DNA of 35,813 bases. It comes from RUG11247 sp045649485. GTDB lineage: Bacteria; Bacillota; Clostridia; Christensenellales; Aristaeellaceae. The notes below the pieces were generated by a model. The model was not told the origin of the DNA and searched no databases. It worked only from the letters and a program-made list of their open reading frames with translations. A program made the position numbers and the translations under genes. This document shows positions 23,067 through 31,566 of the stretch, in pieces. Location: contig JAZRPZ010000053.1 in the NCBI GenBank assembly GCA_045649485.1, positions 1-35,813 of the forward strand, in the 5' to 3' direction. Each line of letters starts with the position of its first letter. Position 1 is the stretch's first letter.

Positions 23067-24416
23067 ATGAGCGAAATCAGGATGTTCCTTGAAGCTGCGG
23101 GAAAGGTAAAACCCTCTCAGCGACAGCTTGATTGGATGGATATCGGCTTCTATGGCTTTGTGCATTTCGGAGTAAATACATTTACTGACAGAGAATGGGG
23201 TACCGGAACTGAAGATCCCGCTGTATTTGACCCCAAAGGTCTGGATTGCGATCAGTGGGTAGCTGCAGCAAAATCCGCAGGAATGAAGGGACTTATACTC
23301 ACCGCAAAACATCACGACGGATTCTGCCTTTGGCCCAGCAAATATACCGAGCATTCGGTAAAGAATTCTCCCTTCAGGGGCGGAAATGGCGATGTAGTGC
23401 GCGAACTTTCCGAAGCATGCAAACGCGGCGGCATCAAGTTCGGTTTCTATCTGTCTCCGTGGGACAGGAATTCCAAGCTTTACGGCACGGATGCTTATAA
23501 TGATTATTACAAGGCGCAGCTTACCGAATTGCTGACGGAATACGGCGATATTTTTATGGTATGGTTTGACGGCGCCTGCGGTGAAGGTCCCAACGGCCGC
23601 AAGCAGGAGTACGATTTCGAAGGTTATATCGAACTTGTTCGCAAATATCAGCCCAATGCTTGTATGTTCAATGATTTCGGACCTGATGTACGCTGGATAG
23701 GCAACGAAAGCGGTACGGCAAGGTTTGCGGAATGGGCGGTCATGCCTGTCGAACTGACTTATCGTGCAGAAGTGCAGACAGGTCCCGGTCCCATGTATGA
23801 TGAAGATGCATTGGATCATGTTTATAATACACATCCGGAACTGGGCGCTATTTCCAATATACTGCCCTCTGCAGGTCTTTGCTTCTGCCCTGCCGAAACC
23901 GACATGTCGATACGTAAGGGCTGGTTCTGGCATGCCGAAGAAGATCCTCATTCGCTGGAGAGACTCAAGCATACCTACATAACCTCCACAGGAGGAAACA
24001 GTGCACTCAATTTGAATATTCCTCCGGACAGGAACGGTTTGATTGATGACCGCGATGTGAAACGACTCAAGGAGTTCGGTGATTGGCTGAGAAATGCTTT
24101 CGGCACAGAGTTAAAGGCCGATATAACCACCGAAGGTCCTGCCAACCGGCCTGAGTTTGTGATTCGGTTGCCGGAGAAGACCAAGCTTGGTTATATGCTC
24201 CTGCGCGAAAACATCTCAGAAGGACAGCGCGTAGAGACTTTCCTTGTGGATTACAGGAATGAAGACGGATTATGGACCGGTTGCTACTGTGGAACCACAA
24301 TAGGCAACAGACGTATTGTGGAAATAGGCAGGGAAACGGATGCGCTCAGGCTCAGGATAACCTTTGCCCGAGGTGATGTGGATTTCAGACAGATATCTGT
24401 ATACGAAGAAGTATAA
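23067..24416 (+). CDS. GH29 family alpha-L-fucosidase
   Basis: A 449-residue retaining alpha-L-fucosidase of family GH29. The catalytic TIM barrel shows 'GFYGFVHFGVNTFTDREWG', 'LILTAKHHDGFCLWPSKYT', 'GIKFGFYLSPWDRN', and the nucleophile Asp168 in FMVWFDGACGEG. A small beta domain occupies the last 90 residues. No signal peptide is present, so the enzyme is probably cytosolic and works on imported fuco-oligosaccharides. I use ATG 23067 after GGAGG; the open frame reaches back to 23040 but that part overlaps the promoter. The aldo/keto reductase homologue follows after 19 bases, probably in the same operon. Confidence 0.9.
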   Translation: MSEIRMFLEAAGKVKPSQRQLDWMDIGFYGFVHFGVNTFTDREWGTGTEDPAVFDPKGLDCDQWVAAAKSAGMKGLILTAKHHDGFCLWPSKYTEHSVKNSPFRGGNGDVVRELSEACKRGGIKFGFYLSPWDRNSKLYGTDAYNDYYKAQLTELLTEYGDIFMVWFDGACGEGPNGRKQEYDFEGYIELVRKYQPNACMFNDFGPDVRWIGNESGTARFAEWAVMPVELTYRAEVQTGPGPMYDEDALDHVYNTHPELGAISNILPSAGLCFCPAETDMSIRKGWFWHAEEDPHSLERLKHTYITSTGGNSALNLNIPPDRNGLIDDRDVKRLKEFGDWLRNAFGTELKADITTEGPANRPEFVIRLPEKTKLGYMLLRENISEGQRVETFLVDYRNEDGLWTGCYCGTTIGNRRIVEIGRETDALRLRITFARGDVDFRQISVYEEV

Positions 24417-24435
24417 ACACTATCGGAGGAAATAT

Positions 24436-25596
24436 ATGAATTACAGAACTCTCGGAAGGACCGGCATGCGCGTCAGTGAGATATCACTTGGCTGCGAGCA
24501 CATGCAGGGCAAGGATTATGAGCTTATCAGGACTGTCATAGACGCAGCTCTTGAAAAGGGGATAAACTTCCTTGATGTATTCATGAGCGAGCCCAATGTG
24601 CGCACAGACATCGGCAAAGCTCTCGCGGGCAGGCGTGAATCTGTAATTATTCAGGGACACATTGGTTCCTGCTGGGTAGACGGTCAGTATAAGGTCAGCC
24701 GTGATATAGATGAATGCGTCACCTATTTTGAAGACCTGCTTGAACGTCTGCAGACCGATTATATCGACGTTGGTATGCTTCATTTCGTTGACAAGGAGAC
24801 AGATTGGGATGATCTCGTAAACAGCGAAATGATGCAGTATGCGCTGGAACTCAAGAAAAAGGGAGTCATCCGCTGCATTGGCATGAGCTCGCATAATCCC
24901 GTGACTGCCAAAAAGGCAGTAGAGACGGGCCTCATCGATGTGCTGATGTTCTCTACCAATCCTGCTTATGACCTCGTGCCCAAAGAGAGAGACCTTTGTG
25001 AAGTATTCACCGAAGTTATCAACGGTCAGAAGCAGAACTTCACCGGACTTACCCTTGAGCCCGCCCGCGCTGAGCTTTATCGCACATGCGAGGAAAAGGG
25101 AACTGCTATAACAGTAATGAAGACCCTTGCAATGGGAACGCTTCTTTCCAAGGAACGTTCGCCGCTTGGTGTTGCGCTTACCGAGGCCCAGTGCATCCAT
25201 TACGCGCTCAGCAGACCTGCGGTTGCGGCTGTTATGGTTGGCATGCAGCGCATCAGTGATGTTGAAGCTGCACTGGAATATTACGATCTGCCCGAAGAAC
25301 AGCGCGACAGCAGCGAGATTCTGGGTTCTCTTGGTATGTTCAATGCAGACGGACGCTGCATGTACTGCAATCATTGTCTGCCGTGTCCTGCCGAGATAAA
25401 TATTGCGGCAGTAAACAAGTATCTTGATCTTGTTGAACTTGACGGAAAGCCTGCCGACAGTGTAAAGCAGCATTATGTATCGCTCGGCTGTACCGCACAA
25501 AACTGTCTTCAGTGCGGCGCCTGTGAAAGCCGCTGCCCCTTCAATGTGGCGGTAATTGCACGTATGGAAAAGGCAGTACAGATTTTCGGCGAATAA
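24436..25596 (+). CDS. Aldo/keto reductase-fold protein with C-terminal 2x[4Fe-4S] domain
   Basis: A 386-residue protein of the COG1453 type. Residues 1-270 form an AKR barrel (MNYRTLGRTGMRVSEISLG; 'GVIRCIGMSSHNP'). Residues 300-386 are a ferredoxin-like domain with C308/311/314/317 and C357/360/363/367. Of the AKR catalytic tetrad, D47 and H116 are present, but the Tyr position in the 'DxxxxYG' motif is Glu52 (DVFMSEPNVRTDIG) and the Lys position in the 'TK' strand is Gly74 (VIIQGHIGS). Classical NADPH hydride chemistry is therefore unlikely; it may use the iron-sulfur clusters in some electron transfer. The ATG at 24436 is chosen because GGAGG lies just before it. It is probably co-transcribed with the fucosidase. 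Confidence 0.88.
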   Translation: MNYRTLGRTGMRVSEISLGCEHMQGKDYELIRTVIDAALEKGINFLDVFMSEPNVRTDIGKALAGRRESVIIQGHIGSCWVDGQYKVSRDIDECVTYFEDLLERLQTDYIDVGMLHFVDKETDWDDLVNSEMMQYALELKKKGVIRCIGMSSHNPVTAKKAVETGLIDVLMFSTNPAYDLVPKERDLCEVFTEVINGQKQNFTGLTLEPARAELYRTCEEKGTAITVMKTLAMGTLLSKERSPLGVALTEAQCIHYALSRPAVAAVMVGMQRISDVEAALEYYDLPEEQRDSSEILGSLGMFNADGRCMYCNHCLPCPAEINIAAVNKYLDLVELDGKPADSVKQHYVSLGCTAQNCLQCGACESRCPFNVAVIARMEKAVQIFGE

Positions 25597-25608
25597 ACGG
25601 CAAGATAA

Positions 25609-25649
25609 AAAAAACAGGAGCAGTCTGCTTAGGGCTGCTCCTGTTTTTT
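25609..25649. terminator. Bidirectional terminator between convergent genes
   Basis: AAACAGGAGCAG pairs with CTGCTCCTGTTT (right arm from 25635) around an 11-base loop. An A-run on the left and a T-run on the right give T-tails in both directions, serving the AKR gene (plus) and the ABC fusion (minus). Confidence 0.9.
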
Positions 25650-25655
25650 GATTGA

Positions 25656-28259
25656 TTATTCGGTTCTGAGCGCGACCACGGGATCCTTGCGGGAAGCGAT
25701 CTTGGAGGGGATAAGACCGGCGATGAATGTGAGAATCATGGATATGATAACCAGTATTATCGCACCGGCAACCGGCAGATTTGCCACACCGGAAATATCG
25801 GTAAGGTGCTTGATGAGGATGTTGATGGGCACGGTAAGGGCTGCGGAGATACCGATACCCAGCGCACCTGCAACAAAGCCTACGATAAGGGTTTCGGCAT
25901 TGAATACGCGGCTGATGTCCTTCTTGGATGCGCCCATTGCACGCAGGATACCGATCTCCTTGGTACGCTCCAGTACGGAGATGTAGGTGATAATGCCTAT
26001 CATAATGGAGGATACCACCAGAGATACCGCTACGAATGCGATAAGCACGTAGCTTATGGCGTTAATGATGGTATTTACGGAGGACATTATTATCTCAACA
26101 TAATCCGTATACTGGATGACGGATTCGGGACGACCCTCGGCTATCATGCGATCATTATACTCATCGATTATGGTGGTGAGCTTTTCCTTGGCCTCAAAAT
26201 CCTTGGGATATATGTTGATGATATAAGGAGAACCGGGATCGGCAACGCCGAGAGTCTTCATGTTGCTTTCGTAAGTGTTTACGGAAAGAACGACGGAAGT
26301 TTCGGGCATGTATGCAGCCATGATGGCCTGCTGCTCTTCAGGGGTGAGGCTGTTGAAATATTCCATCTGCTGCTCGTTCATCTCAGGAATGCCGGAGCTG
26401 TTTGCAGCGGAAGCATCCGCAGATGCGGAGAAGGGAAGTCCGGTGAATACGTCCACATCAGGGTTTTCCTTCTGGGCAATTACGATATCGGAAGAATTGA
26501 TCTCACCCAGCAGATATTCGGTCAACTCGGGGGTGTAGCCGATCACGCTGCCCATGGAGGCGTTTACTGCCTCTTCGTTGGGACGCAGAATGCCGACAAC
26601 ATGCAGAGTGGTAGAGGAACCGATGAGCTCATTCATGTAAGCACTGTCGCCGCGCATGTCCACCCAAACTCCATCCTGCAGCTGATAGAAATCGGTGTTT
26701 ACTACAAGAGTGAACTCAAGGTCGAGCAGTTCTTCATAAGTGTATACGGAAGTTTCGGTTGGCATAGCGGAACCCTGCATAGCAGAAGTAAGTATGCCGG
26801 AAAGTTCAGACTGATCTTTCAGACCCAAAGAATACAGAGAAAAATCATCGATGGTATTACTGGGGCCAACGAATATGACTACTTCGTTATAAGCCTCGGG
26901 CATTCTGCCTGCGATGACATCGTACTGAGAAGCGAGCAGTTCGTCGTTATCGATCAGCTGGCTCCAGGTCTGCATACTGCTGCCGGACATCGAACTGGAT
27001 GCGTTCATCATATCGTTGACGCCGCCGCTCATGCCTACGGATTCGAACATGGTGGTGGGGTTGACCTGCAGATAATTCCCGTTTATATCGGTGCCGTAAA
27101 TGTACATGGTGGTATTGTAATCGCACTTGATGTCATTTACCAGTTCGGGAACGCCGCTTTCGTCACTTTCGATATATTGGATGAAACTTGCGGTATCATT
27201 GTAGGTCACCTGAGAGAGCATGGAATTGAACAATTCACCCATGATGTTGACGGAATATACCTTGCCCTCTTCGAATTCGTGATCGCTTTCATGGTTGCCC
27301 ATCATGGCGTTCAGCATGCCGGACATATCGATGGTTTCCTGCTGTATGGTGATGGGATAACTTGAAAGGGTATCCTGTTCAACGCGGTTTATATAATTGG
27401 AGATACCGTTGGAAAGAGAGAGTATCAGCGCGATACCGATGATGCCGATCGAACCCGCGAATGCGGTAAGCAGGGTACGGGTCTTCTTGGTCATCAGGTT
27501 ATTGAGGCTGAGACTGAGCGCGGTGGCAAACTTCATGGAAGTGCGGCGCTTCTCGTAAGCCTTGTCGGCTGCGTTATTGGGCTCGAAAGGTGCGGTATCG
27601 TCGATAACTTTGCCGTCGAGCAGTTTTATTATGCGGGTGGAGTATTTTTCGGCAAGCTCAGGGTTGTGGGTGACCATGATGACCAGTCGGTCCTTTGCTA
27701 TCTCCTTCATGAGATCCATAACCTGTACGCTGGTCTCAGTATCGAGTGCGCCGGTAGGTTCATCGGCAAGCAGGACTTCGGGATCGTTTACCAAAGCGCG
27801 GGCGATGGCAACACGCTGCATCTGACCGCCGGACATCTGATTGGGCTTTTTGTTCAGCTGATCTCCCAGACCAACCCGCTCAAGTGCCTTGATGGCGCGT
27901 TCGCGGCGTTCAGCTTTGGAGACTCCGGACAGAGTGAGCGCCAGCTCTACATTGGAGAGTACGGTCTGATGCGGAATGAGGTTGTAATTCTGGAAAACGA
28001 AGCCTACGGAATGGTTGCGGTAAGCGTCCCAATCGGCATCGTTATACTGCTTGGTGGAAACAGCGTTGATGGACATGTCGCCGTCGGAATAACGGTCGAG
28101 ACCGCCGATGATGTTCAGCAAAGTGGTCTTACCGCAGCCGGAGGGGCCGAGGATGGAAACGAATTCATTTCTGCGGAACGAGAGATCAACGCCGCGCAGC
28201 GCTTCGATGGTCTGATCGCCTACGACGTAATTTTTCTTAATGCCTTTTAACCTGAGCAA
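25656..28259 (-). CDS. MacB-type ABC transporter, ATPase-permease fusion
   Basis: An 867-residue fusion. Residues 1-225 are an ABC ATPase: Walker A GPSGCGKTT (38-46), signature MSGGQMQRVAIA, Walker B VLLADEPTGALD, and the H-loop VTHNPE. Then follows a permease with a first membrane helix (about 255-275), a large extracellular domain (about 290-720) and three C-terminal FtsX-type helices (ISYVLIAFVAVSLVVSSIMI onward). It resembles MacB/LolD-linked mechanotransmission exporters rather than a channel-type pump; substrate unknown. The start is TTG at 28259, with AAGGAGG eight bases upstream and no better ATG or GTG nearby. Confidence 0.9.
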   Translation of the reverse strand: MLRLKGIKKNYVVGDQTIEALRGVDLSFRRNEFVSILGPSGCGKTTLLNIIGGLDRYSDGDMSINAVSTKQYNDADWDAYRNHSVGFVFQNYNLIPHQTVLSNVELALTLSGVSKAERRERAIKALERVGLGDQLNKKPNQMSGGQMQRVAIARALVNDPEVLLADEPTGALDTETSVQVMDLMKEIAKDRLVIMVTHNPELAEKYSTRIIKLLDGKVIDDTAPFEPNNAADKAYEKRRTSMKFATALSLSLNNLMTKKTRTLLTAFAGSIGIIGIALILSLSNGISNYINRVEQDTLSSYPITIQQETIDMSGMLNAMMGNHESDHEFEEGKVYSVNIMGELFNSMLSQVTYNDTASFIQYIESDESGVPELVNDIKCDYNTTMYIYGTDINGNYLQVNPTTMFESVGMSGGVNDMMNASSSMSGSSMQTWSQLIDNDELLASQYDVIAGRMPEAYNEVVIFVGPSNTIDDFSLYSLGLKDQSELSGILTSAMQGSAMPTETSVYTYEELLDLEFTLVVNTDFYQLQDGVWVDMRGDSAYMNELIGSSTTLHVVGILRPNEEAVNASMGSVIGYTPELTEYLLGEINSSDIVIAQKENPDVDVFTGLPFSASADASAANSSGIPEMNEQQMEYFNSLTPEEQQAIMAAYMPETSVVLSVNTYESNMKTLGVADPGSPYIINIYPKDFEAKEKLTTIIDEYNDRMIAEGRPESVIQYTDYVEIIMSSVNTIINAISYVLIAFVAVSLVVSSIMIGIITYISVLERTKEIGILRAMGASKKDISRVFNAETLIVGFVAGALGIGISAALTVPINILIKHLTDISGVANLPVAGAIILVIISMILTFIAGLIPSKIASRKDPVVALRTE

Positions 28260-28362
28260 TGTCCGGGCCTCCTTAATGTTGATACTACTATCATAAGCGT
28301 ATAATGTGAAAATAATATAAATTAGATGCCTAAGTTTTGCGATTTAACCCAGTATTCACTTA

Positions 28363-28857
28363 TCAAAGCACGCTTCGGAAAGCTATCAGCCTTTCGTATA
28401 CGGAAGGAACAAATTCGCCGCTGTCGAGCATGGACTTCAATTCATCCCAGGTAACGTATCGTGCGTCGATTACCTCAGTGGGCTGCAGAATAAGGCTCTC
28501 AATGGTACGGTCAGTAACAGCCGTGAACACATCAAGATATTCGCGTCCGCACAGTTTTGTGCCCACTTTGCGTATCTGATGAGGCTCGAAGCGGATGCCT
28601 ATCTCTTCTTCGGCTTCCCTGAGTATTGTGGTAAAAGTGCTCTCACCTGTGGTCACAAGACCTGCGGTGCATTCCCATTTGCCGGGATTGCCTTCTTTTT
28701 TCAGATGCCTGCGGGTAATCATGAGTCTGCCGTCATTATGGAATATCCATATCTCTGCGCCGTGACGGTATTCGCCTTCTTCCAGAGCCTCGCCGCGTGC
28801 GCGTACACGCCGCGTGGGATATCTGTAAACGGTAAGTACGTCATAGTATTCTTTCAT
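28363..28857 (-). CDS. NUDIX hydrolase (IPP-isomerase-like branch)
   Basis: A 164-residue NUDIX protein with a complete box, G-x5-E-x7-REAEEEIGI (GLVTTGESTFTTIL then REAEEEIGI), so it should bind magnesium and hydrolyse a nucleoside-diphosphate-linked substrate. The N-terminal layout (RARGEALEEGEYRHGAEIWIFHN) resembles the NUDIX branch close to isopentenyl-diphosphate isomerase, but substrate cannot be assigned. The ATG at 28857 has AGAGGTG eight bases upstream. A perfect sigma-A promoter lies 30 bases further upstream. The ABC fusion gene follows 103 bases downstream on the same strand. Confidence 0.9.
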   Translation of the reverse strand: MKEYYDVLTVYRYPTRRVRARGEALEEGEYRHGAEIWIFHNDGRLMITRRHLKKEGNPGKWECTAGLVTTGESTFTTILREAEEEIGIRFEPHQIRKVGTKLCGREYLDVFTAVTDRTIESLILQPTEVIDARYVTWDELKSMLDSGEFVPSVYERLIAFRSVL

Positions 28858-28886
28858 ATTATATACACCTCTTTTTGTGAATTTTC

Positions 28887-28915
28887 ATTATACGATTAAT
28901 GTCATATTCTGTCAA
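28887..28915 (-). promoter_or_regulatory. Perfect sigma-A promoter of the NUDIX gene
   Basis: On the minus strand, TTGACA (28910-28915), a 17-base spacer, and TATAAT (28887-28892): consensus at both hexamers and the optimal spacing. It lies back-to-back with the plus promoter at 28927-28955. Confidence 0.88.
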
Positions 28916-28926
28916 TATATATTTAC

Positions 28927-28955
28927 TTGACATAAACATAAGGTTCTGATAAAAT
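28927..28955 (+). promoter_or_regulatory. Sigma-A promoter of the ABC-2 exporter operon
   Basis: TTGACA (28927-28932), a 17-base spacer, and TAAAAT (28950-28955), 42 bases before the ATPase ATG. Only 11 bases separate its -35 from the opposing -35. Confidence 0.85.
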
Positions 28956-28997
28956 CAAAATCCATTTAAGCAACTACACATAAGGGGAGTGAGATGT

Positions 28998-29963
28998 ATG
29001 ATTGCGATATCGGCCCGCGGACTTGAAAAGACCTATACCATAAAGACAAAAAAGGGTCTTTTTACCCGTAATACCAAAAAGATAGAAGCGCTTAAAGGTG
29101 TTTCATTTGATATTGATGAGGGTGAACTGGTCGGCTATATTGGTCCAAACGGGGCCGGAAAGAGCACGACGGTGAAGATACTTTCCGGTATACTTGTGCC
29201 CGATGGCGGCGAATGCAGCGTCATAGGTCTCTGCCCGTGGAAGCAGCGCATAAAGCATGCGGCTAATATAGGCGTTGTTTTTGGACAGCGCAGTCAGCTG
29301 TGGTGGGATTTGCCTGTGCGCGATTCTTTTGCACTACTGCGTGATATATACAGAATCAATGAAGCTGACTACAGGAAAAGTGTGGACGAACTCGTAGGCA
29401 GTCTTGAACTTGAGCCACTGCTTGATTCTCCTGTAAGACAGCTTTCTCTCGGCCAGAGAATGCGCTGCGAACTTGCGGCGTCTCTGCTGCATAGCCCGAA
29501 GGTGCTTTTCCTTGACGAGCCTACAATAGGACTTGATGCAGCAACAAAGATAGCTGTCCGCAGCTTCATAAAGAAGATAAACAAGGAACGCGGCGTTACC
29601 GCGATACTGACTACTCACGATATGGATGATATCGAATCTCTGTGCAGCAGGGTAATGCTCATTGGCAACGGCGAAAAGCTGATGGATGGCGATGTATCAA
29701 TGCTGCGCAGGGGTTATGACAGGCGCGTAATGAATTGCCGCGTAAACGGCGATGCCGAGGCGCTGAATCTTAAGGCTCCCGTGATTTCGTGTGAGACTGA
29801 GGGAAACAAGATCAAAATAGAATTTGATCATGATGTTGTTACAGCGGCTGTGCTTATCCGCGAAATAAACGAGGTCTGCGAAATAGCCGATATTTCGGTT
29901 ACCGATACTCCGATTGAACAGGTGGTAGCGAAGGTTTACGCCGAGATGGCGGGAAAGGCATAA
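28998..29963 (+). CDS. ABC-2 exporter ATP-binding protein
   Basis: A 321-residue ABC ATPase of the COG4586 kind, which works with paired ABC-2 permeases. Walker A GPNGAGKSTT, signature LSLGQRMRCELA, Walker B VLFLDEPTIGLD and the H-loop LTTHDMDD are intact. The last 90 residues form a regulatory extension. I use ATG 28998, eight bases after GGGGAG; the GTG at 28989 overlaps that ribosome binding site. Forms an operon with the two permeases, and probably the pseudouridine synthase as well. Substrate unknown; related systems export antibiotics or sugars. Confidence 0.92.
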   Translation: MIAISARGLEKTYTIKTKKGLFTRNTKKIEALKGVSFDIDEGELVGYIGPNGAGKSTTVKILSGILVPDGGECSVIGLCPWKQRIKHAANIGVVFGQRSQLWWDLPVRDSFALLRDIYRINEADYRKSVDELVGSLELEPLLDSPVRQLSLGQRMRCELAASLLHSPKVLFLDEPTIGLDAATKIAVRSFIKKINKERGVTAILTTHDMDDIESLCSRVMLIGNGEKLMDGDVSMLRRGYDRRVMNCRVNGDAEALNLKAPVISCETEGNKIKIEFDHDVVTAAVLIREINEVCEIADISVTDTPIEQVVAKVYAEMAGKA

Positions 29964-29965
29964 GT

Positions 29966-30769
29966 ATGGTGCGTACATATTTTTCCTTTTTCCGCATGCG
30001 CTTTCTGGTGCTTTTACAGTATCGGGCGGCGGCTTTTGCCGGAATGGTGACGAACTGGGTATTCGGCTTGATGCGCGTTATGGTAATGACGGCATTTTAC
30101 GCTTCTGCCAACAGGGGTCAGCCTATCAGTATGGAACAGGCGATTTCTTACATATGGCTCGGTCAGATGCTTATAGGTATTCTTCCGTGGCGGCTTGAAG
30201 ACGGTGTAAGTGAATCCGTGCTGACAGGACAGGTGGCGTATGAGCTTACCCGCCCTGTGGATATCTATACCATGTGGTTTATGCGCACGCTTGCTTTCCG
30301 TACGGCGCCCACTCTGATGCGCGCTGTGCCTATGTACTTTATATACAGATTCCTTATGCCCGATGCATATGCTTTGATGAAGCCCTCTGCGGCTGCCTTT
30401 GGGGCGTGGCTGTTGGCGCTTGTCGGGGCGGTGCTGCTGTCGGTATCCATCACAAGCCTTGTTCATTCGTATGTACTGCTTATGCAGCGTTCGGATGGCG
30501 TTGTAAGAATGACAAATGCATTGGCGGAACTTTTGACAGGTATGATAATTCCGCTGGCGCTTATGCCGGCTTTCCTTGAGAAATTTCTCAGATTCCAGCC
30601 TTTTGCCGGAGTTATAGATTTACCTGTGCAGATCTATTGCGGAATATTGCAGCCATCGGCTGTGGGCTGGGTGCTTGCACTGCAGGTTGGCTGGTCGGTG
30701 CTTCTGATACTTGCCGGTAAAGCGGTTACAAATAAGGGACTCAAGAATATTGTACTTGCGGGAGGCTGA
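29966..30769 (+). CDS. ABC-2 family permease (first subunit)
   Basis: A 267-residue membrane protein with about six helices ('MRFLVLLQYRAAAFAGMVTN' at the N-terminus, 'ISYIWLGQMLIGIL', 'GMIIPLALMPAFLEKFLRFQPF' near the end). It matches the COG4587 ABC-2 permease pattern. It starts two bases after the ATPase stop, with no strong ribosome binding site, so it is probably translated by coupling. The next permease starts one base after its stop. Confidence 0.88.
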   Translation: MVRTYFSFFRMRFLVLLQYRAAAFAGMVTNWVFGLMRVMVMTAFYASANRGQPISMEQAISYIWLGQMLIGILPWRLEDGVSESVLTGQVAYELTRPVDIYTMWFMRTLAFRTAPTLMRAVPMYFIYRFLMPDAYALMKPSAAAFGAWLLALVGAVLLSVSITSLVHSYVLLMQRSDGVVRMTNALAELLTGMIIPLALMPAFLEKFLRFQPFAGVIDLPVQIYCGILQPSAVGWVLALQVGWSVLLILAGKAVTNKGLKNIVLAGG

Positions 30770-30770
30770 C

Positions 30771-31562
30771 ATGTCGGGAATAAGATTGTATTTCAGATAC
30801 GTGGGCATTGCCTTCCGTTCACAGATGCAGTATCCTATGTCTTTTATATTGCAGGTTTTAGGCTCTTTGGCGCTGCAGGTAACGCATCTTATTGCCCTTG
30901 TGATGCTTTTTGACCGTTTTGACACGCTGGGCAGCTGGACTCTGTATGAAGCACTGATCTTCGACGGAATGGCGCATATGGCATCTGCGTTTGCCATGAT
31001 ATACATGCGTGGACTAATGCGAGTCGGTACTATGGTCCGTAGCGGTGAATTTGACAGGATTCTCCTCAGACCACGCAGCACTGTGCTGCAGGCAATGGGG
31101 GCGGATCTTCAGTTTATGCGATTGGGCGAATTCATAAACGGACTTGTACCGTTCGTTATAGGCGTTGCGATGGTAGCGCCGGGCTGGAATGTATTGGATT
31201 GGCTGCTGGTAATAGCGGCAGTAAGTCTCGGTTCGCTTACATATGCAGGAATTGCGCTGCTGCGTGCAGTTGTCAGCTTCTTCACGGTAGAATCTCTGGA
31301 GCTTTTCAACATATTCATTTACGGCGGCAGGGAAGCAAATTCGAAGCCTATGAATATATATACGGGATGGTTCAAAAATCTTTTTATGTATGTCATTCCG
31401 TTGGGAGCAATAAACTATCTGCCGATTTCAGTGCTGCTGGATATGCATTATGTACCCGATTGGCTGGCCTATATCTCGCCGCTGATGGGGCTGATATTCT
31501 TCATAATATGTCTGCAGGCATGGCGTATCGGTGTAAGACATTACAGATCAACAGGGTCGTGA
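30771..31562 (+). CDS. ABC-2 family permease (second subunit)
   Basis: A 263-residue membrane protein with about six helices, of the COG3694 type that accompanies the preceding permease. Family features: 'MSGIRLYFRYVGIAFRSQMQ' at the N-terminus, 'GEFDRILLRPRSTVLQ' after the second helix, and 'YTGWFKNLFMYVIPLGAINY' near the end. The open frame continues upstream into the first permease, but ATG 30771 has GGAGG close upstream, so I begin there. The two permeases would form a heterodimer with two copies of the ATPase. Confidence 0.9.
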   Translation: MSGIRLYFRYVGIAFRSQMQYPMSFILQVLGSLALQVTHLIALVMLFDRFDTLGSWTLYEALIFDGMAHMASAFAMIYMRGLMRVGTMVRSGEFDRILLRPRSTVLQAMGADLQFMRLGEFINGLVPFVIGVAMVAPGWNVLDWLLVIAAVSLGSLTYAGIALLRAVVSFFTVESLELFNIFIYGGREANSKPMNIYTGWFKNLFMYVIPLGAINYLPISVLLDMHYVPDWLAYISPLMGLIFFIICLQAWRIGVRHYRSTGS

Positions 31563-31566
31563 CAAT

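Noticed and set aside
25806..27365. Long plus-strand open frame inside the ABC fusion gene
   Set aside because: Shadow of the 867-residue minus-strand transporter; no ribosome binding site or domain.
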